NCBI GenBank assembly: GCA_037389465.1
Contig: JAZARR010000153.1
Coordinates: forward strand, 1-64,000
From: Baylisascaris procyonis
Lineage: Eukaryota > Nematoda > Chromadorea > Rhabditida > Ascarididae
Direction of reading: 5' to 3'
Length of the DNA stretch: 64,000 bases
In this document: one piece after another, positions 17,801-29,800 of the stretch
Layout of the letters: each line of letters begins with the position of its first letter
How positions within the stretch are numbered: the first letter of the stretch is position 1
Translations under genes and position numbers: made by a program
Notes under the pieces: generated by a model
What the model was told of the DNA's origin: nothing
What the model saw: the letters and a program-made list of their open reading frames with translations, nothing else
The model's database searches: none

Positions 17801-20800
17801 CCTAAGCCTAAGCCTAAGCCTAAGCCTAAGCCTAAGCCTAAGCCTAAGCCTAAGCCTAAGCCTAAGCCTAAGCCTAAGCCTAAGCCTAAGCCTAAGCCTA
17901 AGCCTAAGCCTAAGCCTAAGCCTAAGCCTAAGCCTAAGCCTAAGCCTAAGCCTAAGCCTAAGCCTAAGCCTAAGCCTAAGCCTAAGCCTAAGCCTAAGCC
18001 TAAGCCTAAGCCTAAGCCTAAGCCTAAGCCTAAGCCTAAGCCTAAGCCTAAGCCTAAGCCTAAGCCTAAGCCTAAGCCTAAGCCTAAGCCTAAGCCTAAG
18101 CCTAAGCCTAAGCCTAAGCCTAAGCCTAAGCCTAAGCCTAAGCCTAAGCCTAAGCCTAAGCCTAAGCCTAAGCCTAAGCCTAAGCCTAAGCCTAAGCCTA
18201 AGCCTAAGCCTAAGCCTAAGCCTAAGCCTAAGCCTAAGCCTAAGCCTAAGCCTAAGCCTAAGCCTAAGCCTAAGCCTAAGCCTAAGCCTAAGCCTAAGCC
18301 TAAGCCTAAGCCTAAGCCTAAGCCTAAGCCTAAGCCTAAGCCTAAGCCTAAGCCTAAGCCTAAGCCTAAGCCTAAGCCTAAGCCTAAGCCTAAGCCTAAG
18401 CCTAAGCCTAAGCCTAAGCCTAAGCCTAAGCCTAAGCCTAAGCCTAAGCCTAAGCCTAAGCCTAAGCCTAAGCCTAAGCCTAAGCCTAAGCCTAAGCCTA
18501 AGCCTAAGCCTAAGCCTAAGCCTAAGCCTAAGCCTAAGCCTAAGCCTAAGCCTAAGCCTAAGCCTAAGCCTAAGCCTAAGCCTAAGCCTAAGCCTAAGCC
18601 TAAGCCTAAGCCTAAGCCTAAGCCTAAGCCTAAGCCTAAGCCTAAGCCTAAGCCTAAGCCTAAGCCTAAGCCTAAGCCTAAGCCTAAGCCTAAGCCTAAG
18701 CCTAAGCCTAAGCCTAAGCCTAAGCCTAAGCCTAAGCCTAAGCCTAAGCCTAAGCCTAAGCCTAAGCCTAAGCCTAAGCCTAAGCCTAAGCCTAAGCCTA
18801 AGCCTAAGCCTAAGCCTAAGCCTAAGCCTAAGCCTAAGCCTAAGCCTAAGCCTAAGCCTAAGCCTAAGCCTAAGCCTAAGCCTAAGCCTAAGCCTAAGCC
18901 TAAGCCTAAGCCTAAGCCTAAGCCTAAGCCTAAGCCTAAGCCTAAGCCTAAGCCTAAGCCTAAGCCTAAGCCTAAGCCTAAGCCTAAGCCTAAGCCTAAG
19001 CCTAAGCCTAAGCCTAAGCCTAAGCCTAAGCCTAAGCCTAAGCCTAAGCCTAAGCCTAAGCCTAAGCCTAAGCCTAAGCCTAAGCCTAAGCCTAAGCCTA
19101 AGCCTAAGCCTAAGCCTAAGCCTAAGCCTAAGCCTAAGCCTAAGCCTAAGCCTAAGCCTAAGCCTAAGCCTAAGCCTAAGCCTAAGCCTAAGCCTAAGCC
19201 TAAGCCTAAGCCTAAGCCTAAGCCTAAGCCTAAGCCTAAGCCTAAGCCTAAGCCTAAGCCTAAGCCTAAGCCTAAGCCTAAGCCTAAGCCTAAGCCTAAG
19301 CCTAAGCCTAAGCCTAAGCCTAAGCCTAAGCCTAAGCCTAAGCCTAAGCCTAAGCCTAAGCCTAAGCCTAAGCCTAAGCCTAAGCCTAAGCCTAAGCCTA
19401 AGCCTAAGCCTAAGCCTAAGCCTAAGCCTAAGCCTAAGCCTAAGCCTAAGCCTAAGCCTAAGCCTAAGCCTAAGCCTAAGCCTAAGCCTAAGCCTAAGCC
19501 TAAGCCTAAGCCTAAGCCTAAGCCTAAGCCTAAGCCTAAGCCTAAGCCTAAGCCTAAGCCTAAGCCTAAGCCTAAGCCTAAGCCTAAGCCTAAGCCTAAG
19601 CCTAAGCCTAAGCCTAAGCCTAAGCCTAAGCCTAAGCCTAAGCCTAAGCCTAAGCCTAAGCCTAAGCCTAAGCCTAAGCCTAAGCCTAAGCCTAAGCCTA
19701 AGCCTAAGCCTAAGCCTAAGCCTAAGCCTAAGCCTAAGCCTAAGCCTAAGCCTAAGCCTAAGCCTAAGCCTAAGCCTAAGCCTAAGCCTAAGCCTAAGCC
19801 TAAGCCTAAGCCTAAGCCTAAGCCTAAGCCTAAGCCTAAGCCTAAGCCTAAGCCTAAGCCTAAGCCTAAGCCTAAGCCTAAGCCTAAGCCTAAGCCTAAG
19901 CCTAAGCCTAAGCCTAAGCCTAAGCCTAAGCCTAAGCCTAAGCCTAAGCCTAAGCCTAAGCCTAAGCCTAAGCCTAAGCCTAAGCCTAAGCCTAAGCCTA
20001 AGCCTAAGCCTAAGCCTAAGCCTAAGCCTAAGCCTAAGCCTAAGCCTAAGCCTAAGCCTAAGCCTAAGCCTAAGCCTAAGCCTAAGCCTAAGCCTAAGCC
20101 TAAGCCTAAGCCTAAGCCTAAGCCTAAGCCTAAGCCTAAGCCTAAGCCTAAGCCTAAGCCTAAGCCTAAGCCTAAGCCTAAGCCTAAGCCTAAGCCTAAG
20201 CCTAAGCCTAAGCCTAAGCCTAAGCCTAAGCCTAAGCCTAAGCCTAAGCCTAAGCCTAAGCCTAAGCCTAAGCCTAAGCCTAAGCCTAAGCCTAAGCCTA
20301 AGCCTAAGCCTAAGCCTAAGCCTAAGCCTAAGCCTAAGCCTAAGCCTAAGCCTAAGCCTAAGCCTAAGCCTAAGCCTAAGCCTAAGCCTAAGCCTAAGCC
20401 TAAGCCTAAGCCTAAGCCTAAGCCTAAGCCTAAGCCTAAGCCTAAGCCTAAGCCTAAGCCTAAGCCTAAGCCTAAGCCTAAGCCTAAGCCTAAGCCTAAG
20501 CCTAAGCCTAAGCCTAAGCCTAAGCCTAAGCCTAAGCCTAAGCCTAAGCCTAAGCCTAAGCCTAAGCCTAAGCCTAAGCCTAAGCCTAAGCCTAAGCCTA
20601 AGCCTAAGCCTAAGCCTAAGCCTAAGCCTAAGCCTAAGCCTAAGCCTAAGCCTAAGCCTAAGCCTAAGCCTAAGCCTAAGCCTAAGCCTAAGCCTAAGCC
20701 TAAGCCTAAGCCTAAGCCTAAGCCTAAGCCTAAGCCTAAGCCTAAGCCTAAGCCTAAGCCTAAGCCTAAGCCTAAGCCTAAGCCTAAGCCTAAGCCTAAG

Positions 20801-23800
20801 CCTAAGCCTAAGCCTAAGCCTAAGCCTAAGCCTAAGCCTAAGCCTAAGCCTAAGCCTAAGCCTAAGCCTAAGCCTAAGCCTAAGCCTAAGCCTAAGCCTA
20901 AGCCTAAGCCTAAGCCTAAGCCTAAGCCTAAGCCTAAGCCTAAGCCTAAGCCTAAGCCTAAGCCTAAGCCTAAGCCTAAGCCTAAGCCTAAGCCTAAGCC
21001 TAAGCCTAAGCCTAAGCCTAAGCCTAAGCCTAAGCCTAAGCCTAAGCCTAAGCCTAAGCCTAAGCCTAAGCCTAAGCCTAAGCCTAAGCCTAAGCCTAAG
21101 CCTAAGCCTAAGCCTAAGCCTAAGCCTAAGCCTAAGCCTAAGCCTAAGCCTAAGCCTAAGCCTAAGCCTAAGCCTAAGCCTAAGCCTAAGCCTAAGCCTA
21201 AGCCTAAGCCTAAGCCTAAGCCTAAGCCTAAGCCTAAGCCTAAGCCTAAGCCTAAGCCTAAGCCTAAGCCTAAGCCTAAGCCTAAGCCTAAGCCTAAGCC
21301 TAAGCCTAAGCCTAAGCCTAAGCCTAAGCCTAAGCCTAAGCCTAAGCCTAAGCCTAAGCCTAAGCCTAAGCCTAAGCCTAAGCCTAAGCCTAAGCCTAAG
21401 CCTAAGCCTAAGCCTAAGCCTAAGCCTAAGCCTAAGCCTAAGCCTAAGCCTAAGCCTAAGCCTAAGCCTAAGCCTAAGCCTAAGCCTAAGCCTAAGCCTA
21501 AGCCTAAGCCTAAGCCTAAGCCTAAGCCTAAGCCTAAGCCTAAGCCTAAGCCTAAGCCTAAGCCTAAGCCTAAGCCTAAGCCTAAGCCTAAGCCTAAGCC
21601 TAAGCCTAAGCCTAAGCCTAAGCCTAAGCCTAAGCCTAAGCCTAAGCCTAAGCCTAAGCCTAAGCCTAAGCCTAAGCCTAAGCCTAAGCCTAAGCCTAAG
21701 CCTAAGCCTAAGCCTAAGCCTAAGCCTAAGCCTAAGCCTAAGCCTAAGCCTAAGCCTAAGCCTAAGCCTAAGCCTAAGCCTAAGCCTAAGCCTAAGCCTA
21801 AGCCTAAGCCTAAGCCTAAGCCTAAGCCTAAGCCTAAGCCTAAGCCTAAGCCTAAGCCTAAGCCTAAGCCTAAGCCTAAGCCTAAGCCTAAGCCTAAGCC
21901 TAAGCCTAAGCCTAAGCCTAAGCCTAAGCCTAAGCCTAAGCCTAAGCCTAAGCCTAAGCCTAAGCCTAAGCCTAAGCCTAAGCCTAAGCCTAAGCCTAAG
22001 CCTAAGCCTAAGCCTAAGCCTAAGCCTAAGCCTAAGCCTAAGCCTAAGCCTAAGCCTAAGCCTAAGCCTAAGCCTAAGCCTAAGCCTAAGCCTAAGCCTA
22101 AGCCTAAGCCTAAGCCTAAGCCTAAGCCTAAGCCTAAGCCTAAGCCTAAGCCTAAGCCTAAGCCTAAGCCTAAGCCTAAGCCTAAGCCTAAGCCTAAGCC
22201 TAAGCCTAAGCCTAAGCCTAAGCCTAAGCCTAAGCCTAAGCCTAAGCCTAAGCCTAAGCCTAAGCCTAAGCCTAAGCCTAAGCCTAAGCCTAAGCCTAAG
22301 CCTAAGCCTAAGCCTAAGCCTAAGCCTAAGCCTAAGCCTAAGCCTAAGCCTAAGCCTAAGCCTAAGCCTAAGCCTAAGCCTAAGCCTAAGCCTAAGCCTA
22401 AGCCTAAGCCTAAGCCTAAGCCTAAGCCTAAGCCTAAGCCTAAGCCTAAGCCTAAGCCTAAGCCTAAGCCTAAGCCTAAGCCTAAGCCTAAGCCTAAGCC
22501 TAAGCCTAAGCCTAAGCCTAAGCCTAAGCCTAAGCCTAAGCCTAAGCCTAAGCCTAAGCCTAAGCCTAAGCCTAAGCCTAAGCCTAAGCCTAAGCCTAAG
22601 CCTAAGCCTAAGCCTAAGCCTAAGCCTAAGCCTAAGCCTAAGCCTAAGCCTAAGCCTAAGCCTAAGCCTAAGCCTAAGCCTAAGCCTAAGCCTAAGCCTA
22701 AGCCTAAGCCTAAGCCTAAGCCTAAGCCTAAGCCTAAGCCTAAGCCTAAGCCTAAGCCTAAGCCTAAGCCTAAGCCTAAGCCTAAGCCTAAGCCTAAGCC
22801 TAAGCCTAAGCCTAAGCCTAAGCCTAAGCCTAAGCCTAAGCCTAAGCCTAAGCCTAAGCCTAAGCCTAAGCCTAAGCCTAAGCCTAAGCCTAAGCCTAAG
22901 CCTAAGCCTAAGCCTAAGCCTAAGCCTAAGCCTAAGCCTAAGCCTAAGCCTAAGCCTAAGCCTAAGCCTAAGCCTAAGCCTAAGCCTAAGCCTAAGCCTA
23001 AGCCTAAGCCTAAGCCTAAGCCTAAGCCTAAGCCTAAGCCTAAGCCTAAGCCTAAGCCTAAGCCTAAGCCTAAGCCTAAGCCTAAGCCTAAGCCTAAGCC
23101 TAAGCCTAAGCCTAAGCCTAAGCCTAAGCCTAAGCCTAAGCCTAAGCCTAAGCCTAAGCCTAAGCCTAAGCCTAAGCCTAAGCCTAAGCCTAAGCCTAAG
23201 CCTAAGCCTAAGCCTAAGCCTAAGCCTAAGCCTAAGCCTAAGCCTAAGCCTAAGCCTAAGCCTAAGCCTAAGCCTAAGCCTAAGCCTAAGCCTAAGCCTA
23301 AGCCTAAGCCTAAGCCTAAGCCTAAGCCTAAGCCTAAGCCTAAGCCTAAGCCTAAGCCTAAGCCTAAGCCTAAGCCTAAGCCTAAGCCTAAGCCTAAGCC
23401 TAAGCCTAAGCCTAAGCCTAAGCCTAAGCCTAAGCCTAAGCCTAAGCCTAAGCCTAAGCCTAAGCCTAAGCCTAAGCCTAAGCCTAAGCCTAAGCCTAAG
23501 CCTAAGCCTAAGCCTAAGCCTAAGCCTAAGCCTAAGCCTAAGCCTAAGCCTAAGCCTAAGCCTAAGCCTAAGCCTAAGCCTAAGCCTAAGCCTAAGCCTA
23601 AGCCTAAGCCTAAGCCTAAGCCTAAGCCTAAGCCTAAGCCTAAGCCTAAGCCTAAGCCTAAGCCTAAGCCTAAGCCTAAGCCTAAGCCTAAGCCTAAGCC
23701 TAAGCCTAAGCCTAAGCCTAAGCCTAAGCCTAAGCCTAAGCCTAAGCCTAAGCCTAAGCCTAAGCCTAAGCCTAAGCCTAAGCCTAAGCCTAAGCCTAAG

Positions 23801-26800
23801 CCTAAGCCTAAGCCTAAGCCTAAGCCTAAGCCTAAGCCTAAGCCTAAGCCTAAGCCTAAGCCTAAGCCTAAGCCTAAGCCTAAGCCTAAGCCTAAGCCTA
23901 AGCCTAAGCCTAAGCCTAAGCCTAAGCCTAAGCCTAAGCCTAAGCCTAAGCCTAAGCCTAAGCCTAAGCCTAAGCCTAAGCCTAAGCCTAAGCCTAAGCC
24001 TAAGCCTAAGCCTAAGCCTAAGCCTAAGCCTAAGCCTAAGCCTAAGCCTAAGCCTAAGCCTAAGCCTAAGCCTAAGCCTAAGCCTAAGCCTAAGCCTAAG
24101 CCTAAGCCTAAGCCTAAGCCTAAGCCTAAGCCTAAGCCTAAGCCTAAGCCTAAGCCTAAGCCTAAGCCTAAGCCTAAGCCTAAGCCTAAGCCTAAGCCTA
24201 AGCCTAAGCCTAAGCCTAAGCCTAAGCCTAAGCCTAAGCCTAAGCCTAAGCCTAAGCCTAAGCCTAAGCCTAAGCCTAAGCCTAAGCCTAAGCCTAAGCC
24301 TAAGCCTAAGCCTAAGCCTAAGCCTAAGCCTAAGCCTAAGCCTAAGCCTAAGCCTAAGCCTAAGCCTAAGCCTAAGCCTAAGCCTAAGCCTAAGCCTAAG
24401 CCTAAGCCTAAGCCTAAGCCTAAGCCTAAGCCTAAGCCTAAGCCTAAGCCTAAGCCTAAGCCTAAGCCTAAGCCTAAGCCTAAGCCTAAGCCTAAGCCTA
24501 AGCCTAAGCCTAAGCCTAAGCCTAAGCCTAAGCCTAAGCCTAAGCCTAAGCCTAAGCCTAAGCCTAAGCCTAAGCCTAAGCCTAAGCCTAAGCCTAAGCC
24601 TAAGCCTAAGCCTAAGCCTAAGCCTAAGCCTAAGCCTAAGCCTAAGCCTAAGCCTAAGCCTAAGCCTAAGCCTAAGCCTAAGCCTAAGCCTAAGCCTAAG
24701 CCTAAGCCTAAGCCTAAGCCTAAGCCTAAGCCTAAGCCTAAGCCTAAGCCTAAGCCTAAGCCTAAGCCTAAGCCTAAGCCTAAGCCTAAGCCTAAGCCTA
24801 AGCCTAAGCCTAAGCCTAAGCCTAAGCCTAAGCCTAAGCCTAAGCCTAAGCCTAAGCCTAAGCCTAAGCCTAAGCCTAAGCCTAAGCCTAAGCCTAAGCC
24901 TAAGCCTAAGCCTAAGCCTAAGCCTAAGCCTAAGCCTAAGCCTAAGCCTAAGCCTAAGCCTAAGCCTAAGCCTAAGCCTAAGCCTAAGCCTAAGCCTAAG
25001 CCTAAGCCTAAGCCTAAGCCTAAGCCTAAGCCTAAGCCTAAGCCTAAGCCTAAGCCTAAGCCTAAGCCTAAGCCTAAGCCTAAGCCTAAGCCTAAGCCTA
25101 AGCCTAAGCCTAAGCCTAAGCCTAAGCCTAAGCCTAAGCCTAAGCCTAAGCCTAAGCCTAAGCCTAAGCCTAAGCCTAAGCCTAAGCCTAAGCCTAAGCC
25201 TAAGCCTAAGCCTAAGCCTAAGCCTAAGCCTAAGCCTAAGCCTAAGCCTAAGCCTAAGCCTAAGCCTAAGCCTAAGCCTAAGCCTAAGCCTAAGCCTAAG
25301 CCTAAGCCTAAGCCTAAGCCTAAGCCTAAGCCTAAGCCTAAGCCTAAGCCTAAGCCTAAGCCTAAGCCTAAGCCTAAGCCTAAGCCTAAGCCTAAGCCTA
25401 AGCCTAAGCCTAAGCCTAAGCCTAAGCCTAAGCCTAAGCCTAAGCCTAAGCCTAAGCCTAAGCCTAAGCCTAAGCCTAAGCCTAAGCCTAAGCCTAAGCC
25501 TAAGCCTAAGCCTAAGCCTAAGCCTAAGCCTAAGCCTAAGCCTAAGCCTAAGCCTAAGCCTAAGCCTAAGCCTAAGCCTAAGCCTAAGCCTAAGCCTAAG
25601 CCTAAGCCTAAGCCTAAGCCTAAGCCTAAGCCTAAGCCTAAGCCTAAGCCTAAGCCTAAGCCTAAGCCTAAGCCTAAGCCTAAGCCTAAGCCTAAGCCTA
25701 AGCCTAAGCCTAAGCCTAAGCCTAAGCCTAAGCCTAAGCCTAAGCCTAAGCCTAAGCCTAAGCCTAAGCCTAAGCCTAAGCCTAAGCCTAAGCCTAAGCC
25801 TAAGCCTAAGCCTAAGCCTAAGCCTAAGCCTAAGCCTAAGCCTAAGCCTAAGCCTAAGCCTAAGCCTAAGCCTAAGCCTAAGCCTAAGCCTAAGCCTAAG
25901 CCTAAGCCTAAGCCTAAGCCTAAGCCTAAGCCTAAGCCTAAGCCTAAGCCTAAGCCTAAGCCTAAGCCTAAGCCTAAGCCTAAGCCTAAGCCTAAGCCTA
26001 AGCCTAAGCCTAAGCCTAAGCCTAAGCCTAAGCCTAAGCCTAAGCCTAAGCCTAAGCCTAAGCCTAAGCCTAAGCCTAAGCCTAAGCCTAAGCCTAAGCC
26101 TAAGCCTAAGCCTAAGCCTAAGCCTAAGCCTAAGCCTAAGCCTAAGCCTAAGCCTAAGCCTAAGCCTAAGCCTAAGCCTAAGCCTAAGCCTAAGCCTAAG
26201 CCTAAGCCTAAGCCTAAGCCTAAGCCTAAGCCTAAGCCTAAGCCTAAGCCTAAGCCTAAGCCTAAGCCTAAGCCTAAGCCTAAGCCTAAGCCTAAGCCTA
26301 AGCCTAAGCCTAAGCCTAAGCCTAAGCCTAAGCCTAAGCCTAAGCCTAAGCCTAAGCCTAAGCCTAAGCCTAAGCCTAAGCCTAAGCCTAAGCCTAAGCC
26401 TAAGCCTAAGCCTAAGCCTAAGCCTAAGCCTAAGCCTAAGCCTAAGCCTAAGCCTAAGCCTAAGCCTAAGCCTAAGCCTAAGCCTAAGCCTAAGCCTAAG
26501 CCTAAGCCTAAGCCTAAGCCTAAGCCTAAGCCTAAGCCTAAGCCTAAGCCTAAGCCTAAGCCTAAGCCTAAGCCTAAGCCTAAGCCTAAGCCTAAGCCTA
26601 AGCCTAAGCCTAAGCCTAAGCCTAAGCCTAAGCCTAAGCCTAAGCCTAAGCCTAAGCCTAAGCCTAAGCCTAAGCCTAAGCCTAAGCCTAAGCCTAAGCC
26701 TAAGCCTAAGCCTAAGCCTAAGCCTAAGCCTAAGCCTAAGCCTAAGCCTAAGCCTAAGCCTAAGCCTAAGCCTAAGCCTAAGCCTAAGCCTAAGCCTAAG

Positions 26801-29800
26801 CCTAAGCCTAAGCCTAAGCCTAAGCCTAAGCCTAAGCCTAAGCCTAAGCCTAAGCCTAAGCCTAAGCCTAAGCCTAAGCCTAAGCCTAAGCCTAAGCCTA
26901 AGCCTAAGCCTAAGCCTAAGCCTAAGCCTAAGCCTAAGCCTAAGCCTAAGCCTAAGCCTAAGCCTAAGCCTAAGCCTAAGCCTAAGCCTAAGCCTAAGCC
27001 TAAGCCTAAGCCTAAGCCTAAGCCTAAGCCTAAGCCTAAGCCTAAGCCTAAGCCTAAGCCTAAGCCTAAGCCTAAGCCTAAGCCTAAGCCTAAGCCTAAG
27101 CCTAAGCCTAAGCCTAAGCCTAAGCCTAAGCCTAAGCCTAAGCCTAAGCCTAAGCCTAAGCCTAAGCCTAAGCCTAAGCCTAAGCCTAAGCCTAAGCCTA
27201 AGCCTAAGCCTAAGCCTAAGCCTAAGCCTAAGCCTAAGCCTAAGCCTAAGCCTAAGCCTAAGCCTAAGCCTAAGCCTAAGCCTAAGCCTAAGCCTAAGCC
27301 TAAGCCTAAGCCTAAGCCTAAGCCTAAGCCTAAGCCTAAGCCTAAGCCTAAGCCTAAGCCTAAGCCTAAGCCTAAGCCTAAGCCTAAGCCTAAGCCTAAG
27401 CCTAAGCCTAAGCCTAAGCCTAAGCCTAAGCCTAAGCCTAAGCCTAAGCCTAAGCCTAAGCCTAAGCCTAAGCCTAAGCCTAAGCCTAAGCCTAAGCCTA
27501 AGCCTAAGCCTAAGCCTAAGCCTAAGCCTAAGCCTAAGCCTAAGCCTAAGCCTAAGCCTAAGCCTAAGCCTAAGCCTAAGCCTAAGCCTAAGCCTAAGCC
27601 TAAGCCTAAGCCTAAGCCTAAGCCTAAGCCTAAGCCTAAGCCTAAGCCTAAGCCTAAGCCTAAGCCTAAGCCTAAGCCTAAGCCTAAGCCTAAGCCTAAG
27701 CCTAAGCCTAAGCCTAAGCCTAAGCCTAAGCCTAAGCCTAAGCCTAAGCCTAAGCCTAAGCCTAAGCCTAAGCCTAAGCCTAAGCCTAAGCCTAAGCCTA
27801 AGCCTAAGCCTAAGCCTAAGCCTAAGCCTAAGCCTAAGCCTAAGCCTAAGCCTAAGCCTAAGCCTAAGCCTAAGCCTAAGCCTAAGCCTAAGCCTAAGCC
27901 TAAGCCTAAGCCTAAGCCTAAGCCTAAGCCTAAGCCTAAGCCTAAGCCTAAGCCTAAGCCTAAGCCTAAGCCTAAGCCTAAGCCTAAGCCTAAGCCTAAG
28001 CCTAAGCCTAAGCCTAAGCCTAAGCCTAAGCCTAAGCCTAAGCCTAAGCCTAAGCCTAAGCCTAAGCCTAAGCCTAAGCCTAAGCCTAAGCCTAAGCCTA
28101 AGCCTAAGCCTAAGCCTAAGCCTAAGCCTAAGCCTAAGCCTAAGCCTAAGCCTAAGCCTAAGCCTAAGCCTAAGCCTAAGCCTAAGCCTAAGCCTAAGCC
28201 TAAGCCTAAGCCTAAGCCTAAGCCTAAGCCTAAGCCTAAGCCTAAGCCTAAGCCTAAGCCTAAGCCTAAGCCTAAGCCTAAGCCTAAGCCTAAGCCTAAG
28301 CCTAAGCCTAAGCCTAAGCCTAAGCCTAAGCCTAAGCCTAAGCCTAAGCCTAAGCCTAAGCCTAAGCCTAAGCCTAAGCCTAAGCCTAAGCCTAAGCCTA
28401 AGCCTAAGCCTAAGCCTAAGCCTAAGCCTAAGCCTAAGCCTAAGCCTAAGCCTAAGCCTAAGCCTAAGCCTAAGCCTAAGCCTAAGCCTAAGCCTAAGCC
28501 TAAGCCTAAGCCTAAGCCTAAGCCTAAGCCTAAGCCTAAGCCTAAGCCTAAGCCTAAGCCTAAGCCTAAGCCTAAGCCTAAGCCTAAGCCTAAGCCTAAG
28601 CCTAAGCCTAAGCCTAAGCCTAAGCCTAAGCCTAAGCCTAAGCCTAAGCCTAAGCCTAAGCCTAAGCCTAAGCCTAAGCCTAAGCCTAAGCCTAAGCCTA
28701 AGCCTAAGCCTAAGCCTAAGCCTAAGCCTAAGCCTAAGCCTAAGCCTAAGCCTAAGCCTAAGCCTAAGCCTAAGCCTAAGCCTAAGCCTAAGCCTAAGCC
28801 TAAGCCTAAGCCTAAGCCTAAGCCTAAGCCTAAGCCTAAGCCTAAGCCTAAGCCTAAGCCTAAGCCTAAGCCTAAGCCTAAGCCTAAGCCTAAGCCTAAG
28901 CCTAAGCCTAAGCCTAAGCCTAAGCCTAAGCCTAAGCCTAAGCCTAAGCCTAAGCCTAAGCCTAAGCCTAAGCCTAAGCCTAAGCCTAAGCCTAAGCCTA
29001 AGCCTAAGCCTAAGCCTAAGCCTAAGCCTAAGCCTAAGCCTAAGCCTAAGCCTAAGCCTAAGCCTAAGCCTAAGCCTAAGCCTAAGCCTAAGCCTAAGCC
29101 TAAGCCTAAGCCTAAGCCTAAGCCTAAGCCTAAGCCTAAGCCTAAGCCTAAGCCTAAGCCTAAGCCTAAGCCTAAGCCTAAGCCTAAGCCTAAGCCTAAG
29201 CCTAAGCCTAAGCCTAAGCCTAAGCCTAAGCCTAAGCCTAAGCCTAAGCCTAAGCCTAAGCCTAAGCCTAAGCCTAAGCCTAAGCCTAAGCCTAAGCCTA
29301 AGCCTAAGCCTAAGCCTAAGCCTAAGCCTAAGCCTAAGCCTAAGCCTAAGCCTAAGCCTAAGCCTAAGCCTAAGCCTAAGCCTAAGCCTAAGCCTAAGCC
29401 TAAGCCTAAGCCTAAGCCTAAGCCTAAGCCTAAGCCTAAGCCTAAGCCTAAGCCTAAGCCTAAGCCTAAGCCTAAGCCTAAGCCTAAGCCTAAGCCTAAG
29501 CCTAAGCCTAAGCCTAAGCCTAAGCCTAAGCCTAAGCCTAAGCCTAAGCCTAAGCCTAAGCCTAAGCCTAAGCCTAAGCCTAAGCCTAAGCCTAAGCCTA
29601 AGCCTAAGCCTAAGCCTAAGCCTAAGCCTAAGCCTAAGCCTAAGCCTAAGCCTAAGCCTAAGCCTAAGCCTAAGCCTAAGCCTAAGCCTAAGCCTAAGCC
29701 TAAGCCTAAGCCTAAGCCTAAGCCTAAGCCTAAGCCTAAGCCTAAGCCTAAGCCTAAGCCTAAGCCTAAGCCTAAGCCTAAGCCTAAGCCTAAGCCTAAG